A stretch of DNA of 64,000 nucleotides from Alphaproteobacteria bacterium (lineage in GTDB: Bacteria; Pseudomonadota; Alphaproteobacteria; Rhizobiales; Aestuariivirgaceae): the NCBI GenBank assembly GCA_020441605.1, contig JAGRLX010000135.1, positions 1 through 64,000 of the forward strand. The letters are read 5' to 3'. Position 1 is the stretch's first letter. Every line of letters starts with the position of its first letter. Of the stretch, positions 19,239 to 29,221 are shown in pieces. The notes beneath the pieces were generated by a model. The model was not told the DNA's origin, made no database searches, and saw nothing but the letters and a program-made list of their open reading frames with translations. The position numbers were made by a program, and so were the translations under genes.

Positions 19239-20798
19239 ATGTCACTTCTCAAATCAGTAGCAACGGTTGGCGGTCTCACACTTGTTAGCCGCCTTCTCGG
19301 CTTCGTAAGAGATCAATTGGTGGCCTACACGCTCGGTACCGGTGCTATCGCCGAGGCCTTCTTCGTCGCGCAGCGATTCCCAAACCTGTTTCGCTCGCTC
19401 TTTGCCGAAGGTGCATTCAACTCCGCTTTCGTGCCACTCTTCGCCAAGCGCATAGAGGGTGAAGGCGAGGCGAAAGCTCACGACTTCGCCGTTGAAGTCT
19501 TCTCAGCACTATTGGCTTGGCTCCTGCTGTTTTCTGGCGGGGCGATGTTGGCGATGCCCCTCTTGATGTTCGTCATTGCGCCGGGCTTTTCTGGCGATCC
19601 CAGCAAATTCGATTTGGCTGTCGATCTGACGCGCATCTGCTTTCCATATTTGCTTTTCATCTCGCTTACCGCTCTTCAATCGGGAGTTCTTAACAGCCTG
19701 AACCGTTTTACAGCCGCCGCCGCGGCACCCATATTCCTCAATCTTGTGATGATCGGCGCGAATGTGGTCGCGTGGTTGCTCTCAACCGGCAACACCCCCG
19801 CCACCGGATTTATTTTTGCCTGGGGCATTTTTGCTGCCGGGGTCACGCAGTTTGTGGTACTTGCCATTGCTTGTCGCCGGGCGGGGATGCCCCTTTTTCC
19901 GCGGCGCCCGAGATTGACACCCGATGTGAAGCGCGTGATCATCTTGTCGATACCTGGAATCGTTTCTGGTGGGATCACGCAGATCAATCTGGTCATCGCG
20001 ACGATGATCGCGACAACGATCGATCGCGCGGTTTCTTACCTCTACTATGCCGATCGCCTCTACCAGCTTCCATTGGGTGTCATCGGCGTTGCCATTGGTG
20101 TTGTTCTCTTGCCGGATCTTTCCCGGAAGTTGCGCGCCGGCAATGAAAGCGGCGCGCGGCATAGCCAGAACCGGGCATTGGAACTTTCACTCTTCCTGAC
20201 GTTGCCTGCTGCCATGGCGCTCATGTCAATCCCGGTACCCATCATCCAGACGGTATTCGAACACGGAGCCTTCACCCGAGCTGACACCCATGCGGTCGCA
20301 CCTGCGGTCCTGATCTTTGCCGCCGGGCTTCCGGCCTTCTCGCTGACCAAGGTCTTTCAACCCGGATTTTTTGCCAGGGAAGATACCTCCACGCCCATGC
20401 GCTTCGCGATCATCTCAGTCGTGATCAATGTTATCACAAGCTTCAGCCTGTCGTATTTCTATGGTCATGTTGGCATTGCGATGGGAACCACGTTGGCCGC
20501 GTGGGCCAATGCTTGCCTTTTGGGGTTCGCCTTGTCGCGTCGCGGCTACTATGACATGGATGAGAGGCTCCGGCACCGTCTGCCAAGAATTTTGGTGTCC
20601 AGTTTGGTCATGGGTGGCATCCTGCTGCTCGGTTACTGGCTTTTGGCCGCAAACTATGCCGAAGGAGCGGGCTTCATTGCGGCGCTTTGGGGTCTTGCAC
20701 TGCTGGTCGCAGCCGGCATAACCACGTATTTTGCTCTCGCTCACTTTACTGGCGCAATGCGGCTTGGTGAGATCAAGGCTATGCTGACACGTTCGTGA
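19239..20798 (+). CDS. murJ: Lipid II flippase MurJ (MviN)
   Basis: An integral membrane protein of 519 residues with about 14 hydrophobic segments. The N-terminus shows the MurJ pattern SRLLGFVRDQLVAYTLG and FVAQRFPNLFRSLFAEGAFNSAFVPLF. MurJ flips lipid II across the inner membrane for peptidoglycan synthesis. It follows glnD by 14 bases and is probably in the same transcript. In many rhizobia trpS comes next. Here ubiE follows after 22 bases, which may mark a breakpoint relative to those genomes. Confidence 0.96.
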   Translation: MSLLKSVATVGGLTLVSRLLGFVRDQLVAYTLGTGAIAEAFFVAQRFPNLFRSLFAEGAFNSAFVPLFAKRIEGEGEAKAHDFAVEVFSALLAWLLLFSGGAMLAMPLLMFVIAPGFSGDPSKFDLAVDLTRICFPYLLFISLTALQSGVLNSLNRFTAAAAAPIFLNLVMIGANVVAWLLSTGNTPATGFIFAWGIFAAGVTQFVVLAIACRRAGMPLFPRRPRLTPDVKRVIILSIPGIVSGGITQINLVIATMIATTIDRAVSYLYYADRLYQLPLGVIGVAIGVVLLPDLSRKLRAGNESGARHSQNRALELSLFLTLPAAMALMSIPVPIIQTVFEHGAFTRADTHAVAPAVLIFAAGLPAFSLTKVFQPGFFAREDTSTPMRFAIISVVINVITSFSLSYFYGHVGIAMGTTLAAWANACLLGFALSRRGYYDMDERLRHRLPRILVSSLVMGGILLLGYWLLAANYAEGAGFIAALWGLALLVAAGITTYFALAHFTGAMRLGEIKAMLTRS

Positions 20799-20820
20799 AC
20801 CACAAGGGTAAAGTCACGCC

Positions 20821-21588
20821 ATGACGGACCAAGCTACTGACAGGGATGTCGCATTCGGATTCCGCAAGGTTGCCGAAACGGAAAAGCAAGGTCTGGTCAA
20901 CGAAGTCTTTGCAAAGGTTGCCGAGCGCTATGACCAGATGAATGACCTGATGTCCGCGGGACTTCACCGGCTGTGGAAAGATGACCTGGTTGCAATGCTC
21001 AACCCACCGCGCGGCATGATGGCCTTCCATGCGCTGGACGTTGCCGGGGGAACGGGTGATGTTGCGTTCCGGATCCTGCAAGCTGGCGGCAGCGGGACCC
21101 AGGTTACGGTTGCGGACATTTCGCCTGAAATGGTGGCCGAGGGGCGCCGTCGTGCAGAGGCCGGCGGCTTTCTGGACCGTTGTCGTTTTATTGTTGGCAA
21201 TGCAGAGCAATTGGCATTTCCCAATAGCTCGTTTGATTCCTACACGATTGCATTTGGCATACGAAACGTCACGCATATCGATCGGGCCCTGTCCGAGGCC
21301 TACAGGGTCCTGAAGCCCGGTGGCAGATTCCTTTGCCTCGAATTTTCCCAGGTCGATGTTCCTGTGCTCGATTCGATTTACGACGCCTACTCCTTCACTG
21401 TCATCCCTGCGGTGGGCAAGGTGGTGACGGGTGACGGTCATCCCTATCGTTATCTGGTCGAGTCGATCCGGACCTTCCCCAAACAAGAACAGTTCAGGAG
21501 GATGATCGAGACAGCCGGTTTCGCCCGTGTTGCCTATCGTAACCTCACTGGTGGCGTCGTTGCCATTCACTCAGGCTGGCGCATCTGA
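20821..21588 (+). CDS. ubiE: Ubiquinone/menaquinone biosynthesis C-methyltransferase UbiE
   Basis: A 255-residue SAM-dependent methyltransferase. The N-terminus has [34 protein letters not shown] in two segments typical of UbiE. The SAM site is [13 protein letters not shown] (about residue 74), and [24 protein letters not shown] and [12 protein letters not shown] follow. It methylates the benzoquinol ring in ubiquinone synthesis. The stop overlaps the ubiB ATG (TGATG), which supports coupling in a quinone operon. Length and motifs are normal. An mutM/fpg gene, common just upstream of ubiE in relatives, is absent. Confidence 0.96.
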   Translation: MTDQATDRDVAFGFRKVAETEKQGLVNEVFAKVAERYDQMNDLMSAGLHRLWKDDLVAMLNPPRGMMAFHALDVAGGTGDVAFRILQAGGSGTQVTVADISPEMVAEGRRRAEAGGFLDRCRFIVGNAEQLAFPNSSFDSYTIAFGIRNVTHIDRALSEAYRVLKPGGRFLCLEFSQVDVPVLDSIYDAYSFTVIPAVGKVVTGDGHPYRYLVESIRTFPKQEQFRRMIETAGFARVAYRNLTGGVVAIHSGWRI

Positions 21589-23150
21589 TGTTCTCGAGTC
21601 TCGTCCATATCGCCCGGTTGCTGCGCGCGGGGCGAACGCTCGCCCGTTACGACGTTCTTCTGCAGTCTGGTCAATTTAAGGATCTTCCCCCAACGGTCCG
21701 CTTTTGCATTCGTGTTGCAAGGTTGGGGACACGTTCGCCGCAAGCGGATCCCGAAAGCCGGCTCACTGAGGCTTTGGCATCGCTCGGACCGAGCTACATC
21801 AAACTTGGCCAGTTTCTGGCGACACGCCCCGACATCATCGGACCTGCCCGCGCGTTTGAACTCAAGGCATTGCAGGACAGACTCCCGCCGTTCGACATGG
21901 AACAAGCCAGGGCGATCATTCAGGGCAATCTGGGTGGCAAGATCTCCGATCACTTTTCGGAACTGTCGCCTCCGGTCGCGGCCGCGTCAGTTGCGCAAGT
22001 CCATCGTGGTGTAACGGTGGATGGAGAGACGGTTGCCGTAAAGGTGTTGCGACCGGGGGTAGAAGGGCGCTTCGCGGCCGATTTGCAGAGTTTCTATTTT
22101 GTGGCGCGGTTGATCGAACGGTTCAGCGCCGAAGGGCGGCGGTTGCGTCCCGTTGCTGCTGTGGCGATGCTGGAAGAGTCCATGCGCATTGAACTCGACC
22201 TGCGCATGGAAGCTTCGGCCATTTCGGAAATGCAGGAGAACATCAGGCTAGATCCCGGCTTTGTGGTGCCGCGGATTGATTGGCGCCGGACAGCCCGACA
22301 GATACTGACCACGGGATGGATTGACGGAACTCCGATTTCGGATGTGGAGGCGTTGAGGGCGAAGGGTTTTGATGCAAAGGCGCTCGGTGATACCGTGATT
22401 CAGAGCTTCCTGCGTCATGCAATTCGTGACGGCTTCTTTCACGCCGACATGCATCCCGGCAACCTTTTTGTCGACAATAGCGGGAAGATTGTCGCGGTCG
22501 ATTTCGGCATCACCGGACGGCTCGGTGAAAAGGAACGGTCGTTCCTCGCTGAAATTCTATTTGGTTTCATTACCCGGGATTATATGCGGGTCAGCCTCGT
22601 TCACTTCCAGGCCGGCTATGTCCCCGCAGACCAAGACCCCGCGACTTTCGCCCAAGCGCTTCGAGCCATCGGCGAACCCATCATGGACCGTGCTGCAAAC
22701 GAGATATCCATGGCACGGCTCCTTACACAGCTATTTGAGGTGACAGCACAATTCAATATGTCGACGCAGCCGCAATTGCTGCTGCTTCAGAAGACAATGG
22801 TGGTTGTCGAAGGCGTCGCCCGAACCCTCAATCCCGACCTGAACATGTGGGTGAGCGCAGAACCAGTGGTTCGCGGCTGGATCGAGCGCAGGCTTGGGCC
22901 GGTTGGAAAGGTCGAGACGGGCACATTGGTGTTAAGCCGTCTCGTAATGGGCTTGCCGTCTATGCTCGACGACGCTCACCGTGCGACGGCCCTGTTGGCC
23001 TCGATGGCACAATCGGGCGGACTGCGCCTCGATCCGCAGACGATCAAGGATCTGGCGAGGGAAAAGGCAGGGACCCGGCGCCTAATCCATATGGCGCTTG
23101 GTGCCGGGATAACGGCGCTGATGATCATTGCCTATGCATTGATCCGCTAA
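21588..23150 (+). CDS. ubiB: Ubiquinone biosynthesis kinase-like protein UbiB
   Basis: An atypical ABC1/ADCK kinase-like protein of 520 residues needed for ubiquinone synthesis. Hallmarks: YIKLGQFLATRPD (KxGQ extension, about residue 68), AAASVAQVHRG in place of the glycine loop, a VAVKVLRPG lysine, HADMHPGN as the catalytic loop and VAVDFGITG as the DFG-like metal site. One hydrophobic C-terminal segment (HMALGAGITALMIIAYALI) fits membrane anchoring. The one-base TGATG overlap with ubiE suggests coupled translation. The protein's ATPase role is known for the family and no substrate is inferred here. Confidence 0.96.
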   Translation: MFSSLVHIARLLRAGRTLARYDVLLQSGQFKDLPPTVRFCIRVARLGTRSPQADPESRLTEALASLGPSYIKLGQFLATRPDIIGPARAFELKALQDRLPPFDMEQARAIIQGNLGGKISDHFSELSPPVAAASVAQVHRGVTVDGETVAVKVLRPGVEGRFAADLQSFYFVARLIERFSAEGRRLRPVAAVAMLEESMRIELDLRMEASAISEMQENIRLDPGFVVPRIDWRRTARQILTTGWIDGTPISDVEALRAKGFDAKALGDTVIQSFLRHAIRDGFFHADMHPGNLFVDNSGKIVAVDFGITGRLGEKERSFLAEILFGFITRDYMRVSLVHFQAGYVPADQDPATFAQALRAIGEPIMDRAANEISMARLLTQLFEVTAQFNMSTQPQLLLLQKTMVVVEGVARTLNPDLNMWVSAEPVVRGWIERRLGPVGKVETGTLVLSRLVMGLPSMLDDAHRATALLASMAQSGGLRLDPQTIKDLAREKAGTRRLIHMALGAGITALMIIAYALIR

Positions 23151-23194
23151 TCCAGGCGATGGCGTCCGCGATCGATTTCTGCCATCATATGCCA

Positions 23195-24409
23195 ATGATA
23201 CCAGCGTTGAAGAGATCGGTTCTTCTCATCATCGGCGGAGGGATAGCCGCCTACAAGTCCCTCGAACTCGTCCGGTTGCTCCGCAAGCGCGACATGCGCG
23301 TCCACGCCATCATGACACGCGCGGCTGAGGAATTCGTAACACCACTTTCGGTCGCGAGCCTCACGACCGCGAAGGTGCATACGGCACTCTTCAGCCTGAC
23401 AGATGAAGTCGAGATGGGACACATCGAACTTTCCCGTTCGGCGGATCTCGTGGTCGTCGCACCTGCAACTGCCGACCTCCTGGCCAAGATGGCTCATGGT
23501 CATGCAGATGATCTGGCTTCGACGGCTCTTCTTGCGACAGACAAGCCGGTGCTCGTCGCCCCAGCCATGAATGTCCGGATGTGGACACATGGCGCAACTG
23601 CGCGAAATGTCCAATTACTGCGCGACGATGGCATCCATTTCGTTGGGCCCAGCGAAGGCGACATGGCTTGCGGCGAGTATGGTCCTGGCCGGATGGCAGA
23701 GCCCGCCGACATCCTCGAGGCGATCGAGAGCCTGTTGTGCCCGCCGCCACGGCCATTGGACGGGCGCAAGGTTCTCATTACGGCCGGGCCGACACGCGAA
23801 GCCATCGATCCGGTTCGGTTCATCTCCAATCATTCCTCTGGCAAGCAGGGCTATGCCATTGCCGAAGCTGCGGTTGCGTTGGGAGCCGAAACAGTCCTGA
23901 TCTCCGGGCCAGTGTCGTTGCCCATTCCACCTGGTGTTCAGATGCGCCCGGTTATCAGTGCCAACGATATGCTCGACGCGTGTGCAGACGAACTGCCGTG
24001 CGACATCGCCATCTTTTCGGCGGCCGTTGCGGACTGGCGGATCTCTGATACAGCGAACCAAAAGATCAAGAAGCAATCCGGCGGAGCTCCGATTCTGCAT
24101 CTGACCGAGAATCCTGACATCCTGCAAACCATTTCGACTCTGAAGAAAGATCGCCCGGTGCTTACCGTTGGATTCGCTGCCGAAACGGAAAGAATCTTCG
24201 AACATGCCCGCGAGAAGCTAAAGAAAAAGAACTGCGATCTCATCGTCGCGAATGATGTTGGTGAGGGAACTGCCGTCTTTGGAGGTGATCGCAATACCGT
24301 CCACCTCGTTTCGGCAGCAGGTATTGAGTCCTGGCCCGAGATGAGCAAGCGAGCCGTCGCCCAGCGCCTCATGAACAGGCTCGCAGTGGCACTCGTCGAA
24401 AGGACTTAA
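23195..24409 (+). CDS. coaBC: Bifunctional phosphopantothenoylcysteine decarboxylase / phosphopantothenate-cysteine ligase
   Basis: The fused CoaB-CoaC enzyme (Dfp) makes 4'-phosphopantetheine for coenzyme A. The N-terminal flavin decarboxylase has [11 protein letters not shown], the active histidine in [21 protein letters not shown] and the cysteine loop [14 protein letters not shown]. The C-terminal ligase has [16 protein letters not shown] and SSGKQGYA, then FAAETE and VANDVG. From ATG 23195 the protein has about 404 residues. ATGs at 23189 and 23159 are possible and none has a clear Shine-Dalgarno. It lies 44 bases after ubiB and 8 bases before dut. With coaA and coaE also in the window, three CoA pathway genes are represented. 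Confidence 0.95.
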   Translation: MIPALKRSVLLIIGGGIAAYKSLELVRLLRKRDMRVHAIMTRAAEEFVTPLSVASLTTAKVHTALFSLTDEVEMGHIELSRSADLVVVAPATADLLAKMAHGHADDLASTALLATDKPVLVAPAMNVRMWTHGATARNVQLLRDDGIHFVGPSEGDMACGEYGPGRMAEPADILEAIESLLCPPPRPLDGRKVLITAGPTREAIDPVRFISNHSSGKQGYAIAEAAVALGAETVLISGPVSLPIPPGVQMRPVISANDMLDACADELPCDIAIFSAAVADWRISDTANQKIKKQSGGAPILHLTENPDILQTISTLKKDRPVLTVGFAAETERIFEHAREKLKKKNCDLIVANDVGEGTAVFGGDRNTVHLVSAAGIESWPEMSKRAVAQRLMNRLAVALVERT

Positions 24410-24417
24410 GCACAATC

Positions 24418-24858
24418 ATGACCATCGTGCGGATCAAACGCTTGGAAAATGGAGGCGATCTTCCACTTCCCGCCTATGAGACAGCTGGCGCGGCTGGAAT
24501 GGATCTCAGGGCGGCCGAACCAGTCGTTTTGAAGTCTGGTGCCCGTTGCCTCATGCCCACTGGCTTTGCAATAGCCCTGCCCGATGGCTATGAGGCACAG
24601 GTCAGGCCCAGGTCCGGTCTCGCGGTCAAGCATGGAATAACCGTGTTAAACGCCCCAGGCACCGTCGACTGCGATTATCGCGGTGAGGTCAAGGTTCCGC
24701 TGATCAATCTTGGCGACACCGATTTTGTCATCAATCGAGGTGATCGCGTCGCACAGATCGTCATCGCACCGGTCTCGCGTGCCCGGTGGCTCGTTTCCGA
24801 CGATCTCGAAGAGACGGAACGTGGATCGGGTGGATTCGGCTCTTCGGGAACACACTGA
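24418..24858 (+). CDS. dut: Deoxyuridine 5'-triphosphate nucleotidohydrolase
   Basis: A trimeric dUTPase of 146 residues that hydrolyses dUTP to dUMP, keeping uracil out of DNA and supplying dTMP synthesis. All five motifs are present: [37 protein letters not shown] and the C-terminal GSGGFGSSG arm. It follows coaBC by eight bases, a pairing common across bacteria. Its TGA overlaps the ATG of the next gene (TGATG). Confidence 0.98.
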   Translation: MTIVRIKRLENGGDLPLPAYETAGAAGMDLRAAEPVVLKSGARCLMPTGFAIALPDGYEAQVRPRSGLAVKHGITVLNAPGTVDCDYRGEVKVPLINLGDTDFVINRGDRVAQIVIAPVSRARWLVSDDLEETERGSGGFGSSGTH

Positions 24859-25673
24859 TGGCCCTTTCTGACGATGAGCTCGAGCGCTATGCCCGCCACC
24901 TCGTGCTTCACGAAGTTGGCGGACCGGGGCAAGCCAAGTTGAGGGCCGCGAAGGTTCTTGTAGTCGGGGCGGGTGGACTGGGATCGCCGGCCCTCCTCTA
25001 TCTTGCCGCCGCAGGCGTGGGTACGATCGGCATCATCGATCACGACAAGGTGAGCCTCTCAAACCTGCAGCGACAGGTGGCTCATCAGACGGCGCGCGTC
25101 GGGATCAGCAAGACGGCCAGCGCCCGCGAAACGATGCAGTCCATCAACCCCCATGTTCACATTGTCGAACATGATTACCGGATTGCCGCAGAAAACGCGC
25201 TGGATATCATTTCACAATATGATGTTGTCGCCGATGGTTGCGACAACTTTCCAACCAGATTCCTTGTCAGCGATGCCTGCTACTTTGCAGGAAGGACACT
25301 GGTTTCAGCCGCCGTTGGCCAGTTTGACGGCCAGATTTCCACGTTCAAGCCCCATCTGACGTCCCCGTCAGGGACTCCCTGGCCAACCTATCGTTGTTTC
25401 ATGGGCGACATTCCACCGAGAGGGCTGTTCCCCGCCTGTGAGGAAGCTGGAATACTCGGCGCGTTGCCAGGCATCATGGGGTCAATGCAGGCAATGGAGG
25501 TACTCAAGGAAATTCTCGGCGTTGGCGAGAGCCTGGCGGGCCGGCTTGTCATGTATGACGCCCTGTCGACCCGCTTCTACGAGACAACTCTGGCCTGGAA
25601 CCCAGACAATCCACTGACTGGCAACAGGCCGTCGATCACGTCGATCGAAGCAAAGAATTATGTCGCAGGCTGA
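24858..25673 (+). CDS. ThiF/MoeB/HesA family adenylyltransferase (E1-like)
   Basis: A 271-residue E1-like enzyme with the Rossmann ATP site VLVVGAGGLGSPALLYLAAAGVG near residue 34, DHDKVSLSNLQRQ, and DGCDNFPTRFLVSDAC. Such enzymes adenylate the C-terminal glycine of a ubiquitin-fold sulfur carrier (MoaD or ThiS). The CxxC zinc pair that many MoeB proteins carry is not obvious here, and no rhodanese domain or carrier gene is adjacent, so molybdopterin versus thiazole synthesis cannot be decided. The ATG overlaps the dut stop by one base, so it is probably co-expressed with dut. A longer reading from 24786 overlaps dut and is rejected. The 3' end overlaps the convergent neighbour by 16 bases. 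Confidence 0.9.
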   Translation: MALSDDELERYARHLVLHEVGGPGQAKLRAAKVLVVGAGGLGSPALLYLAAAGVGTIGIIDHDKVSLSNLQRQVAHQTARVGISKTASARETMQSINPHVHIVEHDYRIAAENALDIISQYDVVADGCDNFPTRFLVSDACYFAGRTLVSAAVGQFDGQISTFKPHLTSPSGTPWPTYRCFMGDIPPRGLFPACEEAGILGALPGIMGSMQAMEVLKEILGVGESLAGRLVMYDALSTRFYETTLAWNPDNPLTGNRPSITSIEAKNYVAG

Positions 25674-26023
25674 TCTGCCGGCTTGGCAGTCATCTGATCG
25701 TAAGCGTCCACAGCGTGGGCTGCATACATGACTGACGGCCCGGCACCCATGTATATTGCCATTCCCAACGTTTCGAAGATTTCAGCCCGACTGGCGCCCT
25801 GCGCGAGTGCAGCCTTGATATGAAACCCGATGCAATCATCGCAACGGGTCGCAACGCCGATGGCCAGTGCAATGAGTTCCTTGGTCTTGGTATCAAGCGC
25901 ATTGGCTTTCAAAGACGCCTGCGCGATAGCCGAGAAACCCTTCATGATATCGGGCGCACCTTCGCGCAGTTCGCGCAAGGGGGCAGACAGACCATGCAAC
26001 AGATTGTTCCAGTCCTTGTGCAT
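25658..26023 (-). CDS. Carboxymuconolactone decarboxylase / AhpD-like family protein
   Basis: A 121-residue all-helical protein with the AhpD-like redox motif CDDCIGFHIKAAL (CxxC plus His) and the downstream GASRAEIFETLGMAIYMGAGPS pattern. Members include the peroxidase-coupled AhpD and gamma-carboxymuconolactone decarboxylase. The CxxC favours a thiol-redox role here, but the substrate is unknown. The start is ATG 26023, preceded by GGAGG. A TTG at 26035 is less likely. It overlaps the convergent thiF-family gene by 16 bases. The next gene upstream on the same strand is fabI, 63 bases away, with no known functional link. Confidence 0.88.
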   Translation of the reverse strand: MHKDWNNLLHGLSAPLRELREGAPDIMKGFSAIAQASLKANALDTKTKELIALAIGVATRCDDCIGFHIKAALAQGASRAEIFETLGMAIYMGAGPSVMYAAHAVDAYDQMTAKPADQPAT

Positions 26024-26086
26024 ATCGACCTCCAACGGCCGATGTGTGTCAGGGACCGGTCACCAGGACCTTGATTTGGCTCAAAC

Positions 26087-26884
26087 TCAGCCCTTGATAT
26101 CTTCCGGTCGCGGCATGGAGATGATGTTATACCCAGAGTCCACGTAGTGGATCTCCCCCGTTACCCCACCCGACAGCGGCGAGAGAAGATACAATCCGGC
26201 ACCGCCAACCTCATCAAGCGTGATGGTACGTCTCAAAGGTGCATGACTCTGCTGGTAATTGAACATCGCGCGGGCATCGCCGATACCGGCACCAGCCAAT
26301 GTCCGCATGGGTCCCGCTGATATTGCATTGACTCGAATTCCCTGGGGACCGTAGTCGGCCGCAAGGTAGCGCACGGATGCTTCAAGAGCCGCCTTTGCAA
26401 CGCCCATCACATTGTAGTTCGGCATCACCCTAACCGAGCCCCCATAGGTGAGGGTGACCAAGGCGCCTCCATCGGGCATCAGCGCTGCTGCACGCTTGGC
26501 TATCTCGGTGAAAGAGAAGCAGGAAATGACCATCGTCCGAACGAAATTGTCTCGGCTCGTATCCGCGTATTTTCCCTTCAGCTCATTCTTGTCCGAGAAG
26601 GCAACAGCATGGACAACGAAATCGATCTTGCCCCATTCGGATTTCAGATTTTGGAATACCGCGTCAACAGTAGCGATATCTTCAACATCACATGGCATGA
26701 GCAGATTGGAACCCGCTTCTTCTGCCAGTGGCTTCACCCGCTTGCCGAATGCCTCGCCCTGGTAGGTAAACGCCAACTCGGCACCATGGGCGTGCAACTG
26801 CCTTGCTATACCCCATGCGATAGAGTGATCATTGGCTACCCCCATGATCAAGCCCCGACGCCCCTTCATCAAACCGTCAATCAT
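26087..26884 (-). CDS. fabI: Enoyl-[acyl-carrier-protein] reductase FabI
   Basis: A short-chain dehydrogenase-type enoyl-ACP reductase of 265 residues that completes the elongation cycle of fatty acid synthesis with NAD(P)H. Family signs: a GVANDHSIAWGIA cofactor loop near residue 15, the catalytic Tyr-X6-Lys in PNYNVMGVAKAAL, AISAGPMRTLAGAGI, and VGGAGLYLLSPLSGGVTGEIHYVD at the end. It is third in the leftward fabA-fabB-fabI operon, starting five bases after fabB. This order, with irr divergent from fabA, is characteristic of rhizobia. FabI is the triclosan target, and nothing here indicates resistance. Confidence 0.97.
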   Translation of the reverse strand: MIDGLMKGRRGLIMGVANDHSIAWGIARQLHAHGAELAFTYQGEAFGKRVKPLAEEAGSNLLMPCDVEDIATVDAVFQNLKSEWGKIDFVVHAVAFSDKNELKGKYADTSRDNFVRTMVISCFSFTEIAKRAAALMPDGGALVTLTYGGSVRVMPNYNVMGVAKAALEASVRYLAADYGPQGIRVNAISAGPMRTLAGAGIGDARAMFNYQQSHAPLRRTITLDEVGGAGLYLLSPLSGGVTGEIHYVDSGYNIISMPRPEDIKG

Positions 26885-26889
26885 TGTGA

Positions 26890-28104
26890 TCAGCCATCAT
26901 ATCGCTGGAAGACGAGTGTTCCGTTGGTGCCGCCAAAGCCAAAGCTGTTTGACATGACGACGTTGATCGCGGCGTTGTCCATACGCGACCGGACGATTGG
27001 AATGTCTTCAAATTCCGGATCCAGCTCTTCAATATTTGCACTTTCGCAGATGAAGCCATTGCACATCATCAAGATCGAATAGATTGCTTCCTGCACGCCC
27101 GTCGCGCCAAGGGAATGGCCAGTTAGCGATTTGGTTGCGGAGATCGAAGGAATCTTCGCACCGAATACATCGCGAATCGCCTCGATTTCCTTCTTGTCAC
27201 CGATTGGTGTCGAAGTAGCATGCGGATTGATGTAGTCGATGGGCTCCTTCACCGTTGCCATGGCCTGCCGCATGCAGCGGGCTGCCCCCTCACCCGATGG
27301 AGCCACCATGTCGTATCCATCCGATGTCGCGCCATAACCGACGAGTTCGGCATAAATCTTCGCGCCACGGGCCCTGGCATGTTCGAGTTCCTCCAAGACG
27401 ACAGTTCCGGCGCCGCCGGCGATCACGAAACCATCCCGGTTCTTGTCATAAGCGCGCGACGCCTTTTCCGGGGTTGCATTGTATTTCGATGACATGGCCC
27501 CCATGGCGTCGAAGAGAACCGAGAGGGTCCAGTCGAGCTCTTCGCCGCCTCCGGCGAACATCACGTCTTGCTTGCCCCACTGGATCAGTTCAGCGGCATT
27601 TCCAATGCAATGCGCGGAGGTCGCACAAGCCGATGAGATCGAATAGTTGACACCCCTGATGCCAAAGGGCGTTGCGAGCGTCGCCGAATTGGTGCTCGAC
27701 ATCGCAGCGGGTACAGCAAAGGGTCCGACACGCTTCGGACCCTTTTCGCGCGTCGTATCAGCCGCAGCCACGATCGTACGAGTGGACGGCCCGCCCGATC
27801 CCATGATAATTCCAGTCCGATCGTTCTTCACGTCCGTCTCTTCAAGTCCGGAGTCGGAGATTGCCTGCTGCATGGCAACATAGTTCCAGGCGGCTCCGTC
27901 ACCCATAAATCGGCGGATCCGACGATCCACGCTCTCCAGATCATAGTCGGGCGCGCCATGAACCTGACAGCGGAAGCCAAGGCGCACGTAGTCGTCGGCC
28001 TTGACTATTCCCGACTTTGCCTCTCGCAGAGAGGCCAACACCTGCTGTACATTGTTTCCAATGCTTGAGACGATACCAAGCCCGGTTACGACCACTCGCC
28101 GCAT
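26890..28104 (-). CDS. fabB: 3-oxoacyl-[acyl-carrier-protein] synthase I FabB
   Basis: A 404-residue condensing enzyme with the KAS I catalytic triad: cysteine in [14 protein letters not shown] (about residue 165), histidine in [11 protein letters not shown] and histidine in [12 protein letters not shown]. The N-terminus [16 protein letters not shown] and the C-terminal [14 protein letters not shown] are classical. With FabA it forms the anaerobic unsaturated fatty acid pathway, elongating cis-3-decenoyl-ACP. It sits between fabA (16 bases upstream) and fabI (5 bases downstream) in one operon. Confidence 0.97.
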   Translation of the reverse strand: MRRVVVTGLGIVSSIGNNVQQVLASLREAKSGIVKADDYVRLGFRCQVHGAPDYDLESVDRRIRRFMGDGAAWNYVAMQQAISDSGLEETDVKNDRTGIIMGSGGPSTRTIVAAADTTREKGPKRVGPFAVPAAMSSTNSATLATPFGIRGVNYSISSACATSAHCIGNAAELIQWGKQDVMFAGGGEELDWTLSVLFDAMGAMSSKYNATPEKASRAYDKNRDGFVIAGGAGTVVLEELEHARARGAKIYAELVGYGATSDGYDMVAPSGEGAARCMRQAMATVKEPIDYINPHATSTPIGDKKEIEAIRDVFGAKIPSISATKSLTGHSLGATGVQEAIYSILMMCNGFICESANIEELDPEFEDIPIVRSRMDNAAINVVMSNSFGFGGTNGTLVFQRYDG

Positions 28105-28120
28105 GCTTTACCTCCTTCGC

Positions 28121-28636
28121 TCAGGCTGCCACGGGTTCGAACAGGCCGACCTTCATATCGGTAACCTGATAGACCGTCTCACCATCGGCCTTCATGATGC
28201 CACTGGCCATGGCAAGCTTGAGCTTTCGCAGAATAAGCCGAGTAATTTCGACTTCATAGGTCACGGTCTTGACCGCAGGGGTCACCATGCCCTTCAGCTT
28301 CACTTCTCCAACGCCAAGAGCGCGTCCTTTGCCTGGTTCGCCAAGCCAACCCAGGAAGAACCCGGTCATTTGCCACAGCGCATCCAAGCCTAGACAGCCG
28401 GGCATTACCGGATCACCCTGGAAATGGCATGGGAAAAACCAAAGGTCGGGCTTGATGTCCAGCTCGGCCACCACCTTGCCTAGACCCAAGGAACCGCCAG
28501 TAGCCGAGATCTCGGTTATCCGGTCGAACATAAGCATGGGCGGAAGCGGAAGCTGGGCGTTGCCAGGCCCAAAGAGCTCACCCCGGCCGCAAGCCAGCAA
28601 GTCTTCATAATCAAAGTGCGATTTTCGCTCAGTCAT
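28121..28636 (-). CDS. fabA: 3-hydroxydecanoyl-[acyl-carrier-protein] dehydratase FabA
   Basis: This hot-dog-fold dehydratase/isomerase of 171 residues dehydrates 3-hydroxydecanoyl-ACP and isomerises trans-2 to cis-3-decenoyl-ACP. The active-site histidine is in [23 protein letters not shown] (about residues 68-90), with the aspartate in [10 protein letters not shown]. It is the first gene of fabA-fabB-fabI and is divergently transcribed from irr across 162 bases. That arrangement raises the possibility of coordinated iron and membrane control, but I see no clear Irr box. Confidence 0.97.
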   Translation of the reverse strand: MTERKSHFDYEDLLACGRGELFGPGNAQLPLPPMLMFDRITEISATGGSLGLGKVVAELDIKPDLWFFPCHFQGDPVMPGCLGLDALWQMTGFFLGWLGEPGKGRALGVGEVKLKGMVTPAVKTVTYEVEITRLILRKLKLAMASGIMKADGETVYQVTDMKVGLFEPVAA

Positions 28637-28798
28637 TCTGTCTTATTCATCCCCATGAGGGTCAACCCATCCGAAGCTCACCGCGTTCCTATCACAAGCG
28701 AATGGGCCGGTCCAAGCCCGCTGTCTGGGGCCAAAGGATGCAGTTCTGGCATCAGAGTTGCGTGAAATGCCTAGGCTGGATTATATGTTCTTGTTGAC

Positions 28799-29221
28799 AT
28801 GTCCAAGTGCGAACAAAGCGTCATTGAAAAATTGCGGGTGGTGGGCCTCCGTCCCACCCGGCAGCGCCTGGCGCTGGCCGAGCTCTTGTTCCAGGGCGGC
28901 GATCGCCACGTGAGTGCGGAATCGCTCTTGCGGGAAGCCGAGACTGCCCGCATCCCTGTTTCCCTTGCCACTGTCTACAACACGCTCAATCAGTTCACAG
29001 AAGCGGGACTGCTACGCGAAGTCGCCATAGAAGGCGACAGGACCTTCTTTGACACCAATACGTCAAACCATTTTCACTATTTCCTGGAAGACGGCGGCCT
29101 CATTGACATTGGAACCGAAGAACTTGAGGTCAAGGGGCTTCCATCCCTGCCGGAAGGCACGGAGGTGGATCGGATCGATGTGATCGTGAGGTTGAGGAAG
29201 GCCGGCTCAGCCCGTTCCTGA
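28799..29221 (+). CDS. irr: Iron response regulator Irr (Fur family)
   Basis: A 140-residue Fur-superfamily repressor/activator. The winged-helix part is LRPTRQRLALAELLF and PVSLATVYNTLNQFTEAGLLRE. The histidine-rich SNHFHYFLEDGGLIDIGTEEL (haem/metal region, about residues 80-100) matches alphaproteobacterial Irr rather than Fur. The N-terminal haem regulatory Cys-Pro motif of Bradyrhizobium Irr is absent, as in other Irr proteins of the Rhizobium type. Irr controls haem and iron genes under iron limitation. Divergence from fabA is the conserved rhizobial context. The 3' end overlaps the convergent Ada-like gene by 15 bases. Confidence 0.92.
   Translation: MSKCEQSVIEKLRVVGLRPTRQRLALAELLFQGGDRHVSAESLLREAETARIPVSLATVYNTLNQFTEAGLLREVAIEGDRTFFDTNTSNHFHYFLEDGGLIDIGTEELEVKGLPSLPEGTEVDRIDVIVRLRKAGSARS

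Noticed and set aside
20779..21570. Minus-strand open frame of 263 codons
   Set aside because: Antisense shadow of ubiE.
28637..28798. Irr or Fur box between fabA and irr
   Set aside because: No ICE-type or Fur-type palindrome is convincing in the spacer, so I do not claim direct iron control.
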